From Aliiroseovarius pelagivivens (lineage in GTDB: Bacteria; Pseudomonadota; Alphaproteobacteria; Rhodobacterales; Rhodobacteraceae): a DNA stretch of 64,000 nt. The notes under the pieces are model-generated. The model saw nothing but the letters and a program-made list of their open reading frames with translations. It made no database searches and was not told the origin of the DNA. Positions 33,840 to 43,177 of this stretch are shown here, piece by piece; the first letter of the stretch is position 1, and the number at the start of each line of letters is the position of its first letter. Position numbers and translations under genes: made by a program. The stretch is from the NCBI RefSeq assembly GCF_900302485.1, contig NZ_OMOI01000001.1, positions 1,116,001 through 1,180,000 on the forward strand. The letters are read 5' to 3'.

Positions 33840-34643
33840 TTAGCCGTCGATCTTGGCAGCCATGATCGCGATGGCTTGCTGATAGACCGTCGCTGCATTC
33901 CATTCCTTGATCACGCGGAAATTTGGTTGGCCTTCTTGATAGCCTTTGCCCGGCTTCCAGCCTTTCTTGCGCAGGAAGTTCGCGGTGGTCGCCATCGCGT
34001 CTGCCAGATTATACAGATCCACACGCCCATCGCCCGAAGCGTCGACACCATATTTGTACGCATTGCCCGGTAGGAATTGGGTATGGCCTAGTTCGCCATG
34101 TTTGGCGCCGAGCGTGTTGCTGCTGATCGTTCCCTGATCCACCAACTTCAATGCACCGATCGCGTGGGGTTTAAAGAAATCCGAGCGACGGCAGTCGTAA
34201 GCCAACGTCGTGATCGCTGATACAACCGGCGTATCGCCCATAAAGCCACCAAACCCGGTTTCCATCCCGTGAATTGCCAATAGGACTCCTGCGGGAACGC
34301 CATAGCGTTTCTCGAGAGATTGATAGAACTTTGGGCTCTTCGCCAACCGCTTGCGCCCCTGCGCCTCGATCGTGGCAGACCCCCGAATCTGCATGAACTT
34401 GGACAAGGAGTAGCGGAAGGATTTCTGATTGCGATCTGCACTGATTGTCGTCGACGAGTATCTGGTAGCGGCCAGCGCCTGTAACCCACGTTTTCCAACG
34501 CCCGCCTTTTGGGCCTGTCTGGCAAAATCGGTTTTCCATGCTTCGAACCCCGCAGAGGTGTTCCCGCATTTGGCTGCCATGGCCGCGCCTGAGGTCAGGC
34601 AGATGGTGCACCCTATGGCGACGAGCTTTTTCAGAAATGGCAT
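33840..34643 (-). CDS. Lytic murein transglycosylase, MltB type
   Basis: A 267-residue periplasmic peptidoglycan lyase. A signal peptide covers residues 1-23 (FLKKLVAIGCTICLTSGAAMA); no lipobox is obvious. The catalytic Glu is in GMETGFGGFMG (near residue 127), and ELGHTQFLPGNAYKYGVD (near 180) plus DLYNLADAMATTANFL are family signatures. It cleaves glycan strands to 1,6-anhydro-muropeptides. ATG 34643 is preferred, with AGGA upstream; a TTG seven codons earlier is the alternative. It is transcribed convergently with prfB and divergently from the DUF2189 gene. Confidence 0.9.
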   Translation of the reverse strand: MPFLKKLVAIGCTICLTSGAAMAAKCGNTSAGFEAWKTDFARQAQKAGVGKRGLQALAATRYSSTTISADRNQKSFRYSLSKFMQIRGSATIEAQGRKRLAKSPKFYQSLEKRYGVPAGVLLAIHGMETGFGGFMGDTPVVSAITTLAYDCRRSDFFKPHAIGALKLVDQGTISSNTLGAKHGELGHTQFLPGNAYKYGVDASGDGRVDLYNLADAMATTANFLRKKGWKPGKGYQEGQPNFRVIKEWNAATVYQQAIAIMAAKIDG

Positions 34644-34905
34644 TTTCAAAATCCTGTCACTCAATGATTCGGGGTGGGTCGCTTAGTAAGCAGCCGCACA
34701 AATGAAACCTAATCCACGAAAGCGTGTTCGCGGTATCCGGGTCAAGCATTTGTTCTTTCTCGTTGAGGGACGCTGCCGATTTATAGGGGTCTTCAATGTG
34801 TTGGACAGCACGATTAACGCGTTCATAAACTTGACGGATCGCAATTGACCCGCAACACTCGATCTGCGCGCGAAAAGATAAAAAAGAAACGTGCAGGGAG
34901 GAAAA

Positions 34906-35694
34906 ATGTCTGACGCAACCACTTTGGAGGCCTCGTCGCCGCCAAGTATCCAATCCATTTCCATTTCGGATGTGCTGTCAGCCTTAAAATCAGGAATACA
35001 GGATTTCAAAAACGCGCCAGCCTTTGGGCTGTTTTTTGCGCTGTTTTTCGTGCTCGGCGGCATTGTCCTGTTTCTTGAGTTCGAGGTGATGGATCAGAGC
35101 TATTGGATCATTCCAGTGGCCTTCGGCTTCCCTTTTCTGGCCCCCTTTCTGGCTGTCGGACTGTATGAAGTCAGTCGCAGATTGGAAAAAGATGCCCCGC
35201 TGGACTGGGCTCAAATCCTGGGCGTGGTGTTCAATCAGAAAGACCGGCAGTTTCCGTCGATTGCGATGGTGCTGATCATGGGTTTTCTGTTCTGGATCTT
35301 CGTGGCGCATATCGTGTTCATGCTTTTCATGGGGTTGCAGCCCATGACGAATATCACGTCGAACTGGCAAGATGCCCTGCTTAACAGCAACGGAATCACG
35401 ATGCTGGCCGTGGGGAGTGCGGTTGGGGGTGTCATGGCCTTTGTGGCCTTTGCCCTGACCGTTTGTAGCCTGCCGATGCTTCTCGATCGTGAAATGGATT
35501 TCATCTCGGCCATGATCTATTCGTTTCAGTCCGTGATGCATAACCTTGTCCCGATGCTGTTCTGGGGGGCTTTGATCACGGTGCTGATGGTGCTGTCGAT
35601 GCTGCCACTGTTTCTGGGGCTGTTCATCGTCTTGCCCATTCTGGGTCACGCTACCTGGCACCTGTATCGCAAAGTCATGTCCTTCGAGGACTGA
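34906..35694 (+). CDS. DUF2189 family membrane protein
   Basis: A 262-residue integral membrane protein with about six hydrophobic segments in three pairs, the first starting at GLFFALFFVLGGIVLFLEF (near residue 46). The N-terminal segment ISISDVLSALKSGIQDFKNA is typical of DUF2189, a family of uncharacterised inner-membrane proteins often seen in Rhodobacterales. ATG 34906 follows GGGAGGAAAA. It stands alone: divergent from the lytic transglycosylase gene and convergent with the bactofilin gene across a terminator. No function is known. Confidence 0.85.
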   Translation: MSDATTLEASSPPSIQSISISDVLSALKSGIQDFKNAPAFGLFFALFFVLGGIVLFLEFEVMDQSYWIIPVAFGFPFLAPFLAVGLYEVSRRLEKDAPLDWAQILGVVFNQKDRQFPSIAMVLIMGFLFWIFVAHIVFMLFMGLQPMTNITSNWQDALLNSNGITMLAVGSAVGGVMAFVAFALTVCSLPMLLDREMDFISAMIYSFQSVMHNLVPMLFWGALITVLMVLSMLPLFLGLFIVLPILGHATWHLYRKVMSFED

Positions 35695-35716
35695 ATACAG
35701 AGGCAGTAGAAATAAC

Positions 35717-35743
35717 AAAAGGCCGCCCATCGGGCGGCCTTTG
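35717..35743. terminator. Bidirectional terminator, DUF2189 / bactofilin
   Basis: AAAAGGCCGCCC (35717-35728) and GGGCGGCCTTT (35732-35742) form a near-perfect stem with a three-base loop, between convergent genes. Confidence 0.75.
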
Positions 35744-35773
35744 CATTGGATCTAACCAAATAATATCTAAGGC

Positions 35774-36292
35774 TTAGCCTTTTTCAGCTGGGGCAGGCGC
35801 CGCAGGCTGAATTTTCTTTGCGCCACCCGACAGAGGGTCGTCTTGACGCTGAACCGAACCTTCGAAATGCGCTCCGCTTTCGATGGCGATGGTCTTGTGA
35901 ATGATGTCACCTTCAACACGTGCAGTGGCAGTCAGACGTACCTTCAGGCCACGCAGGCGGCCTACGATGCGGCCGTTGATCACCACGTCGTCGCCAACCA
36001 CTTCACCACGTACGGTGGCGCCTTCGCCAATGGTCAGCTGGTGGGCGCGGATATCGCCTTCAACGGTGCCTTCGACGATGATGTCGCCGGTCGACTTGAT
36101 ATCGCCCTTGATGACGATGTCCGACGACAGGGTCGATGCGGGCGGCTTGGCTTTCGGGGTCGAAGACGGCACGGGCGGTGTGGACGCCTTTGGGGGGATG
36201 GCCGGCTTGTCAGCGGCGGGTGCCGCAGCGGTTTTGGTGTCCTGACCGCCGGCTTTGGGGCCAGGCTCGTTGATCTTGCTTTTAGAAAACAT
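35774..36292 (-). CDS. Bactofilin
   Basis: A 172-residue polymer-forming cytoskeletal protein. The centre (about residues 55-145) is the bactofilin beta-helix: DIVIKGDIKSTGDIIVEG, VEGDIRAHQLTIGEGATVRG and VRLTATARVEGDIIHKTI. The N- and C-terminal tails are disordered, Pro/Ala/Lys-rich. Bactofilins polymerise without nucleotide on the inner membrane and place peptidoglycan enzymes. The start overlaps the end of the M23 peptidase gene by 11 bases, a pairing repeatedly found in bacteria, which suggests that it positions that peptidase. Confidence 0.9.
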   Translation of the reverse strand: MFSKSKINEPGPKAGGQDTKTAAAPAADKPAIPPKASTPPVPSSTPKAKPPASTLSSDIVIKGDIKSTGDIIVEGTVEGDIRAHQLTIGEGATVRGEVVGDDVVINGRIVGRLRGLKVRLTATARVEGDIIHKTIAIESGAHFEGSVQRQDDPLSGGAKKIQPAAPAPAEKG

Positions 36293-37601
36293 CGCGTGCT
36301 GCCTTGATATAAATCATGGGGTTGATGGGACGACCGCCCACGCGCACTTCATAATGAAGATGCGGCCCGGTCGAGCGTCCACTGTTTCCAATATCACCAA
36401 TTCGATCCCCGCGCGAGACCCTTTGTCCTTTACGCACGTTCATGCGCGACAAATGGGCGTAACGGGTTTCGATACCGAATTCGTGTTGGATTTTGATAAG
36501 CCGCCCATAGCCCGAAGACCAAGCGGCGTGAATGACGACCCCATCTGCTGGTGCATAGATCGGGGTTCCGATGGGGGCGGCGAAGTCAGTACCGTTATGC
36601 ATCCGGCCCCAGCGGGTGCCAAAACCCGAGGTGAAGCGGAAACCCGACTTCACAGGCATGCCAAAGGGCATCTTCTGGGCGGCAATGCGATACAGGTTCA
36701 TGCGATCAAGCTCGCCCAGAATGCGGTTGGCGCGTTCTGTATCAGCGTCCGGAGCACCGCCGCTGGTGGATAGGATCAGCGGGGTCAGCGGACCGCCCTG
36801 ACCGGAATAGCCCCGGCGGATCTGGCCCAGAATGTTGTCGACGGACATGCCGGACTTGGAAAACATCTTATCCAGCGGCTCCAGCGAGATCGACACTGCG
36901 TCTTCGAGCTGGCGGAAAATCTGGTCATTGCGCTCTTCACGAAGGCGCGCTTCGTACATCATGTCTTGGGCGAACTTCTCGGCGTCGGCTGCGTTGGCGG
37001 CGACCTTGTCGCGCTCGGCTGCGGTGCGGGACAGCTCTTCCGTCATGAAGGTCAGCGTGGCATTGCTGGCAATGGATGTAGCACCCGGGGTGGCATTATC
37101 CGCGTTTTCGCGGGCCTCAGCGAGAACCTCTTCCAAGCTGCCTTTGGCCAGATCGCGTTCGCCGATGGTGCGGCGGAGGGTGGACTGGATGACACCAATT
37201 CCGGTTTCCAACTCGCGGCGGCGTTCTTCTGACGCCAGAAGCTCGCTTTGCATTTCCGAGATCTGCGATAGTGCCAGATTGAACCGCTCTTGGGCTGCGA
37301 TGGCCTCGGAGGTTCGGGCGTCACGTTCTTCGGACAGGGTTTGGACGCGCTGTTCGTAAAGCTGTTTGTCACGCTGTGCTTGGTCGCGCAGGTTGCCCGA
37401 TCCGATCGAATCCATCAACAAAACCGCGGTGGCGATGATCGACCACGCAAAGAATGCGGCGGATCCGGTCCAGCCAAGGGCCTGCGTCAGCGGCGACAGC
37501 CGGATGAATCGCGTACCTTCTTCGGATCTCAGGAACAGGCGTTGCTCGGGAAACGCCCGCTCAAGAAAATGATTGGTCTTGTTGATCAAATGGTTATGCA
37601 A
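36282..37601 (-). CDS. M23 family metallopeptidase with long coiled coil
   Basis: A 439-residue membrane-anchored LytM-type peptidase. The N-terminus is cytoplasmic, with one helix near residues 45-65 (AAFFAWSIIATAVLLMD), then a coiled coil of about 130 residues (QRDKQLYEQRVQTLSEERDA at its start), then the C-terminal M23 domain: HNGTDFAAPIGTPIYAPADG near 330 and HLHYEVRVGG near 411. The Zn ligands (His and Asp in HNGTDF, His in HLHYE) are intact, so it should cut cross-links in peptidoglycan rather than serve as a degenerate activator. It is the first gene of a two-gene unit with bactofilin. Confidence 0.9.
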   Translation of the reverse strand: MHNHLINKTNHFLERAFPEQRLFLRSEEGTRFIRLSPLTQALGWTGSAAFFAWSIIATAVLLMDSIGSGNLRDQAQRDKQLYEQRVQTLSEERDARTSEAIAAQERFNLALSQISEMQSELLASEERRRELETGIGVIQSTLRRTIGERDLAKGSLEEVLAEARENADNATPGATSIASNATLTFMTEELSRTAAERDKVAANAADAEKFAQDMMYEARLREERNDQIFRQLEDAVSISLEPLDKMFSKSGMSVDNILGQIRRGYSGQGGPLTPLILSTSGGAPDADTERANRILGELDRMNLYRIAAQKMPFGMPVKSGFRFTSGFGTRWGRMHNGTDFAAPIGTPIYAPADGVVIHAAWSSGYGRLIKIQHEFGIETRYAHLSRMNVRKGQRVSRGDRIGDIGNSGRSTGPHLHYEVRVGGRPINPMIYIKAARDVF

Positions 37602-37869
37602 TGCGCAATCCCCAGTGTCTTCCCTACGTCCCCTGCCTGCGGTGAATGGTTGCTCTTAAGGGCGTACCGTCAGACCCGAGGTGCTTAGCGTGGAGCCTTC
37701 GATCACGCAAGAAAATTTGGGAAATTCATCGGCTTGTCGCAATAAAACGGGCGATTTTCTGCCGATCTATGGCAAATTGCCAGCATTCGTGGGGTCAGGA
37801 AAACCTGCCTAGCGATACTTGGCGCCCATATCCGGCTAAATATTCTATTATTGCGGGAATTTTTGCGCT
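37602..37869. other. Intergenic region upstream of the M23 gene
   Basis: This 268-base gap between two minus-strand units is AT-rich relative to neighbours near 37840-37865. It should contain the M23-bactofilin promoter and the end of the bcp-DUF455 transcript. I see no clear terminator hairpin or credible small gene. Confidence 0.4.
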
Positions 37870-38742
37870 CTAACCCGGTGTCCCGCGCTGACGGTCCGGC
37901 GTTTCATCTGCCAGCGGCCAATAGAAGTCCGGCGGCAAGCCGGCCTCGGCCCGTTTTTCTTCGTTGAACGGCGGTTTCAAAGCACCGTGGAAATACTGGC
38001 GTACAAGCGCATGAAATGTGTCTTTCGGGTCCAGCTCGTGACGCCCGCAGAGAAAATGGAACCATTTGGACCCATAGGCGACGTGTCCAACTTCCTCGGC
38101 ATAGATCACCTCCAGCGCGGCGACGGTGTCGGTCAGGCCAGCCTTCTTGAAAATATCGATCATGCCGGGTGTCACATCCAGCCCACGCGCTTCCAGTACC
38201 ATTGGCACCACAGCCAGACGGCCCAATATGTCACTTGCCGTGTCTTCGGCAGCACGCCACATGCCTGCATGCGCAGCCAACGCGCCATAGTGACTGTCCA
38301 ACGCCTCAAGGCAGTCGCTTACCAGATTGAAATGCTTAGCTTCTTCGTCAGCGGCCTTCACCCAGTCATCATAGAATCCCAACGGCATTGGCGTGTCGGT
38401 GAATCGCGCGATGATGTCCCAATGCAAGTCGACTGCGTTCAACTCGATATGCGCGACGGCATGCAGAAGCGCGATTTGACCGGGGCGCGACCCGGGGCGC
38501 CGGCGGGGCACATCTCGGGGGTTTTTCAGCTCGGGTTTTTCGGGGCGCGCCGGAAAATCAGGAGGCGTGGCTTGCCCAATCACAGCAGAGCGATCCTGAA
38601 GCGGAGACGTGATCCGACCTGCGTCGCGCGCGGCGACCCATTCAGCGGCATATCGGCGAGCCAACGCAGTTTTCTCGCGACCGTCGGCGGTACGCAGTAC
38701 GTCATCCGCCATCTGCGCCAATGGCTTGGACAGACCGGTCAT
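37870..38742 (-). CDS. DUF455 family ferritin-like protein
   Basis: A 290-residue protein of the DUF455 family, whose fold is ferritin-like. Glu/His-containing helices are visible in LLHAVAHIELNAVDLHWDII (near 110), ADEEAKHFNLVSDCL (near 150) and IYAEEVGHVAYGSKWFHFLC (near 230), the arrangement expected for a di-metal site. The reaction is unknown. ATG 38742 overlaps the upstream bcp stop by four bases (ATGA), so the longer frame to 38814 is not needed. Translational coupling with a peroxiredoxin suggests an oxidative-stress or metal role (inference). Confidence 0.84.
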   Translation of the reverse strand: MTGLSKPLAQMADDVLRTADGREKTALARRYAAEWVAARDAGRITSPLQDRSAVIGQATPPDFPARPEKPELKNPRDVPRRRPGSRPGQIALLHAVAHIELNAVDLHWDIIARFTDTPMPLGFYDDWVKAADEEAKHFNLVSDCLEALDSHYGALAAHAGMWRAAEDTASDILGRLAVVPMVLEARGLDVTPGMIDIFKKAGLTDTVAALEVIYAEEVGHVAYGSKWFHFLCGRHELDPKDTFHALVRQYFHGALKPPFNEEKRAEAGLPPDFYWPLADETPDRQRGTPG

Positions 38743-39224
38743 GCGTTGCCTGCCAGATCGCGCGCAGCTTCCAGCACCGTCTGGGCGTGGTCTTTCACTT
38801 TCACTTTTTCCCAAACCTGCGCGATGCGGCCATCCGCCCCGATCAGAAAGGTGGTGCGCGTAATGCCCATATAGGTGCGGCCATAGTTCTTTTTCTCGCC
38901 CCAGGTCCCGTAGCGTTCGCAGACGTCACCTTCGGCATCGGACAAAAGCGAGATACCAAGTGCGTGTTTTGCGCGAAAGTTCTCATGCTTTTTCAAGCTG
39001 TCTTTCGACACACCCAGCACCTGTACGCCGAGCGCCTGAAATTCAGAACGCAGGGCCGTGAAGTCTAGTGCTTCAGTGGTACAGCCGGGTGTGTTGTCCT
39101 TGGGATAGAAGAAAAGAACGACCGGACTTCCCGCCAGTTCCGACAGGGTGATGGGTGCTCCTCCATCCTGCGGAAGGGTGAAATCTGGCGCGACGTCGCC
39201 AATTGCAGGCATGGATTGGGTCAT
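38739..39224 (-). CDS. bcp: Thioredoxin-dependent peroxiredoxin, BCP/PrxQ type
   Basis: A 161-residue peroxiredoxin that reduces hydroperoxides. The peroxidatic Cys is in YPKDNTPGCTTEALDF (near residue 49). The nearby Cys position typical of two-Cys PrxQ proteins (five residues on) is Leu/Asp here, so resolution may need another thiol; a second Cys lies further on in GDVCERYG (near 99). Start ATG 39224; an internal ATG four codons later is possible. First gene of a two-gene unit with the DUF455 gene and divergent from the AsmA-like gene. Confidence 0.88.
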   Translation of the reverse strand: MTQSMPAIGDVAPDFTLPQDGGAPITLSELAGSPVVLFFYPKDNTPGCTTEALDFTALRSEFQALGVQVLGVSKDSLKKHENFRAKHALGISLLSDAEGDVCERYGTWGEKKNYGRTYMGITRTTFLIGADGRIAQVWEKVKVKDHAQTVLEAARDLAGNA

Positions 39225-39439
39225 GTTTCTGGAATTCCTTCCGTTAAGCCGTTAGTGCCTCGGCAGGATCTACGCCGGGCGATACCGGGATCCATGCCAA
39301 CGCGATGCGCTTGCGGGAATCTGCCGATCAGAGCGAGAAAACCGGGCATTTGCCCATATTCAGGTCTTTCGTCGCCCCGTTATTTTGGGCAGAATGATCG
39401 AAAATACAGGGGGCTGCAAGAGCCGGTCCGACAGGCAAA

Positions 39440-42400
39440 ATGACCAGTGACAATTCGCCAGAAGATGACCTGCCTGGCGCACCACTTGAAGGTGGTGCGA
39501 AAGGGGTGGTGTCACAGGACCCTGGTACCCCTGACGAATTATCCATCGAGCAAGCTGAAGCTGCGGTGCTTGCCGCAAGCGCGCGCAGGTTGCCACTGCG
39601 TGGTTTGCTGGAACAAGCATTCCTGCGAATCCGAACGCCGCGTCGAACCCGAAATCTACTTAAACGAGAGAGCGAAGAGTCCGCTGCCAGAAAGTCGGGT
39701 TCTCCAAGCCTGGGCAGATCCGAGCAGGCGGGGTCAAAGGCTGCCAGCCTCGACGTTGCCCCGTCCCGTGATGCTTCCGAAGTGGAAACATCAGAGGCGG
39801 TACCGTCCCTTGCAGCGCCGACACGCAAGTCGCCCCGCAAGCTAAGACGCCGAACGGGGGTTTGGACGGTGTTGTCGTTCGGCACTTTGATCCTGTTCTT
39901 AGTGCTGGTGTCCATGTCTGTATCTGGTCAGGTTATTTCGATGCCCGACTGGGTGGCGCGCAAGGTGGAAGAGCGGCTGAATGCGCAATCTGATGCGGTC
40001 GGCCTGTCGCTTTCGCGTATCGAGCTTGGGGTTGCTGGAAACGGCCGACCCCGGCTGCGCTTGGTTGATCTGGGTGTGCGCGATGAAACCGGGTTGGAGA
40101 TTGGGCGCCTGAATGCGGTCGAAGGCTCGGTTTTCGTCGGGCCAGTTCTGGCGGGGCGGTTTGAGCCTGCGACGCTCGAATTGTCGGGCGCACAGATCAC
40201 GGTGCGCCGGCAAGCTGACGGTGCATTCGCGCTCAGTTTCGGGCAAGGCGTCGGGACAAGCGGCGACTTCGCGAGCGTTCTTGACGGCATTGATCAGGTT
40301 TTCGCTGACGGCGCATTATCCCACACCGATGAAATCCGAGCAGACGCTTTGACCATCACGCTTGAAGATGCGCGAACTGGGCGGATTTGGCAGGTGACGG
40401 ATGGATCCCTTGTCATCACTCAAGATACCGAACATGTCAGCATGGCGGTGTCCTTTGACGTCTTCAATCAAACCGAAACCCTCGCCGAGACTGTGTTCGA
40501 GTTTCGCAGTGCGAAAAACTCGTCAGCGGCCGAGTTTACAGCGCGTTTCAAGAATGCGCTTTCCGCTGACATCGCAGCGCAGACACCACTTTTGGCCTTC
40601 CTTGGGATCGTGGATGCCCCGATCTCGGGCGAGTTGTTGACCATGGTGGACGACGAAGGGTCGATTTCGGATTTGGCAGGGTATTTGGAATTTGGCGCTG
40701 GCGTGATTTCGCCGGATGCCGGGGCCAAGCCCGTGCGCTTCAACGGCGGTCGTGTTGAAATCGACTATGACCCCGAACGGGAGCGTATGGATTTTTCAGA
40801 GATGTCTCTGTCGTCGGATTGGGTTCAGGTCAATGCTGCCGGACACGCATATCTTCGCGGTTGGACAGGCGGTTGGCCGACTGAGATGATTGGGCAAATC
40901 CAACTGTCGGACGCCGAGATCAACCCATCCGAGCTGTTTGAGGAAACCGTCCTGCTGGGGCAGGGTGGAGCGGATTTCCGAATGCGTCTGGATCCGTTCG
41001 AAGTGACCATCGGGCAGGCCTATGTTACACACGAAGATCGTCAAATCGCGGCTGCGGGGCGGATATCTGCTGACAGCAGCGGGTGGTCGCTGGGCTTCGA
41101 TAGCCACGCGGAAAATATCACGCCTGAACAGGTTATCGCGCTGTGGCCCGAGGCGCGCAGCGCGCGGGTGCGTGACTGGATTCGCAAGAATGTAGTAGGT
41201 GGCCAGTTTAATGATGTTTCGATTGCATGGCGTAAACAGGGCGATGCGCCAGCGCTGTTGAACCTTTCGGCCTCGTATCAGGATATGCAGATACGCGCTG
41301 TGAATGACATGCAGCCCATTGAGTATTCGGATGGACGATTGGTGATCGAAGGACGCCGTCTTTCTGTTGTGGCGGATCGGGGTGTCGTACGCCCGCGCGA
41401 TCCGGAGGGGCGGATTGTTGGCGTTCTGGATGTGGCTGGCACATCATTTGTAATTCCGAAGTTGGGCAAGCCTCGACCGAAGGATGCTGATCTAAGCCTT
41501 CCGGCACCACCGGTGCCAGCCGAAGTCGGTCTTTCCGTCTCTGGCCCAATGCCAGCTGCGCTTCATTTGCTAAATGCCAAGCCTTTCCAAGTGTTTCGGG
41601 GAAGCGAAGGGAAGTTGGGGCCGGATTTGGCCACGGGGCGTGCGACAGTACGTGGGCGTATTGATATTCAGATACAGCCCAAGCCACCCCGCGGATCAGT
41701 GCGTTATGATCTTGTAGCGGATCTTCAGAAAGTCGAAAGCTCCAAGGTCGTACCCGGCCACATATTGAAACTGCCCAATGCAACGCTGCGCTTTGATCAT
41801 GCAGCACTACGCCTTGAAGGGCGGGGAACCCTGTCAGGTTTGCCGGTCTCGGGCGTTTGGGAGCTTCCTTTTACTGCGGGCAAAGCTGCCGACGGATCGA
41901 CGGTCGCAGGGGCGTTCCCACTGAATGCCAAGATGCTTGAGGTCTTTAAGGTCGGTCTGCCCGCAGGCACGGTACAAGGTGAGGGACGCGGTAAATACAA
42001 GATCGTGCTGGCCAAAGATCTCGCTCCGCGATTGACCCTTGAAGGGGACTTGAACGGGGTAGGTTTGTCGATTCCGCCTCTGGGGTGGTCCAAACCAAAA
42101 AGTACAGATGGACAGATCACACTGACTGCAGACCTTGGTGAAGCACCTCGAATTGATCAGATTGCGCTGACCGCTCCGGGCCTTTCGGCGGCGGGGCAGA
42201 TAAACCTGAGCTCGGAAGGCGGTTTGGAAACGGCCGTGTTTGACAGGGTGAAGCTGGGGGGATGGCTGGACGCTCAGGTGACGCTGACCGGGCGCGGAGA
42301 AGGTGTGCCAGTTGCGGTAACGGTAAATGGCGGCACGATTGACATGCGCGGAGCAACACTCGGGGCGACGAGCGGTGGCGGTACATCTCAGGGTGAGGTC

Positions 42401-43141
42401 CCCATCAACCTGAAGCTAGACCGGCTGACGATTTCAGAAGGAATTGTGCTGACGCCGTTTGAGGCTGAACTGACCAGCGGTGCCGAGGGGCTGACCGGGC
42501 GGTTCGAGGGGCGTGTATCCGGAAAGCCCCGTATCCGGGGTGTCGCGGCCCCTCAGCCGAACGGCACCGCCTTTCGCATCAAGGCACGCAATGCGGGGGG
42601 CGTGATGCGTGAAGCAGGTTTGTTCAAGTCCGCGAAGGGTGGCAAGATGGAGCTGGTTTTGACGCCGGCTGGGGGCAAGGGTGTCTATGAAGGCAGCTTG
42701 ACCATCACCGAAAATATCGACGTCCACGATGCGCCAGCCATGGCCGAACTTCTGTCCGCGATCTCGGTGATCGGGCTTTTGCAGCAACTGGGCGGGAAAG
42801 GTATCCCATTTACCGATGTGGATGCCCGGTTCCGTTTGGATCCCGAGAAGGTCACAATCTACGAAAGTGCCGCCTCGGGTCATTCGATGGGAATCTCGAT
42901 GGACGGCTATTACTACCTCGGGACAGAGCAGATGCAGATGCAGGGGGTGATCTCGCCTTTCTATGTCGTGAATTCGGCGGGCCGCATATTTGCCCGTAAA
43001 GGGGAAGGGCTCGTCGGGTTCAACTATCAGATGGGGGGAACGGCGACATCCCCAGAGGTCTCGGTCAATCCTCTGTCGGTATTTACGCCGGGCTTCTTCC
43101 GCGATATTTTCCGACGCGATCCGCCGCCGCGCCCCCAATGA
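39440..43141 (+). CDS. AsmA-like/DUF3971 envelope protein (YhdP-like)
   Basis: A 1233-residue protein. About 140 charged N-terminal residues are followed by one membrane helix (VLSFGTLILFLVLVSMSVSG, near 153-172) and a very long beta-rich periplasmic part. DUF3971 features occur in the middle (ADFRMRLDPFEVTIGQAYV; WPEARSARVRDWIRKNVVGG), and an AsmA-like C-terminal region near 1070-1190 (ERLDPEKVTIYES-type pattern). Such proteins are related to the bridge-like TamB/YhdP group that moves phospholipid between inner and outer membranes. The unusually long N-terminal cytoplasmic tail stands out. ATG 39440 has a modest AGG upstream. Confidence 0.85.
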   Translation: MTSDNSPEDDLPGAPLEGGAKGVVSQDPGTPDELSIEQAEAAVLAASARRLPLRGLLEQAFLRIRTPRRTRNLLKRESEESAARKSGSPSLGRSEQAGSKAASLDVAPSRDASEVETSEAVPSLAAPTRKSPRKLRRRTGVWTVLSFGTLILFLVLVSMSVSGQVISMPDWVARKVEERLNAQSDAVGLSLSRIELGVAGNGRPRLRLVDLGVRDETGLEIGRLNAVEGSVFVGPVLAGRFEPATLELSGAQITVRRQADGAFALSFGQGVGTSGDFASVLDGIDQVFADGALSHTDEIRADALTITLEDARTGRIWQVTDGSLVITQDTEHVSMAVSFDVFNQTETLAETVFEFRSAKNSSAAEFTARFKNALSADIAAQTPLLAFLGIVDAPISGELLTMVDDEGSISDLAGYLEFGAGVISPDAGAKPVRFNGGRVEIDYDPERERMDFSEMSLSSDWVQVNAAGHAYLRGWTGGWPTEMIGQIQLSDAEINPSELFEETVLLGQGGADFRMRLDPFEVTIGQAYVTHEDRQIAAAGRISADSSGWSLGFDSHAENITPEQVIALWPEARSARVRDWIRKNVVGGQFNDVSIAWRKQGDAPALLNLSASYQDMQIRAVNDMQPIEYSDGRLVIEGRRLSVVADRGVVRPRDPEGRIVGVLDVAGTSFVIPKLGKPRPKDADLSLPAPPVPAEVGLSVSGPMPAALHLLNAKPFQVFRGSEGKLGPDLATGRATVRGRIDIQIQPKPPRGSVRYDLVADLQKVESSKVVPGHILKLPNATLRFDHAALRLEGRGTLSGLPVSGVWELPFTAGKAADGSTVAGAFPLNAKMLEVFKVGLPAGTVQGEGRGKYKIVLAKDLAPRLTLEGDLNGVGLSIPPLGWSKPKSTDGQITLTADLGEAPRIDQIALTAPGLSAAGQINLSSEGGLETAVFDRVKLGGWLDAQVTLTGRGEGVPVAVTVNGGTIDMRGATLGATSGGGTSQGEVPINLKLDRLTISEGIVLTPFEAELTSGAEGLTGRFEGRVSGKPRIRGVAAPQPNGTAFRIKARNAGGVMREAGLFKSAKGGKMELVLTPAGGKGVYEGSLTITENIDVHDAPAMAELLSAISVIGLLQQLGGKGIPFTDVDARFRLDPEKVTIYESAASGHSMGISMDGYYYLGTEQMQMQGVISPFYVVNSAGRIFARKGEGLVGFNYQMGGTATSPEVSVNPLSVFTPGFFRDIFRRDPPPRPQ

Positions 43142-43177
43142 TTGACCTTTCCCCAGATCGGACCTATGTGCGCGGCC

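Noticed and set aside
37646..37873. 75-codon plus-strand frame before the DUF455 gene
   Set aside because: No start signal, no conserved pattern, and it overlaps the probable M23 promoter.
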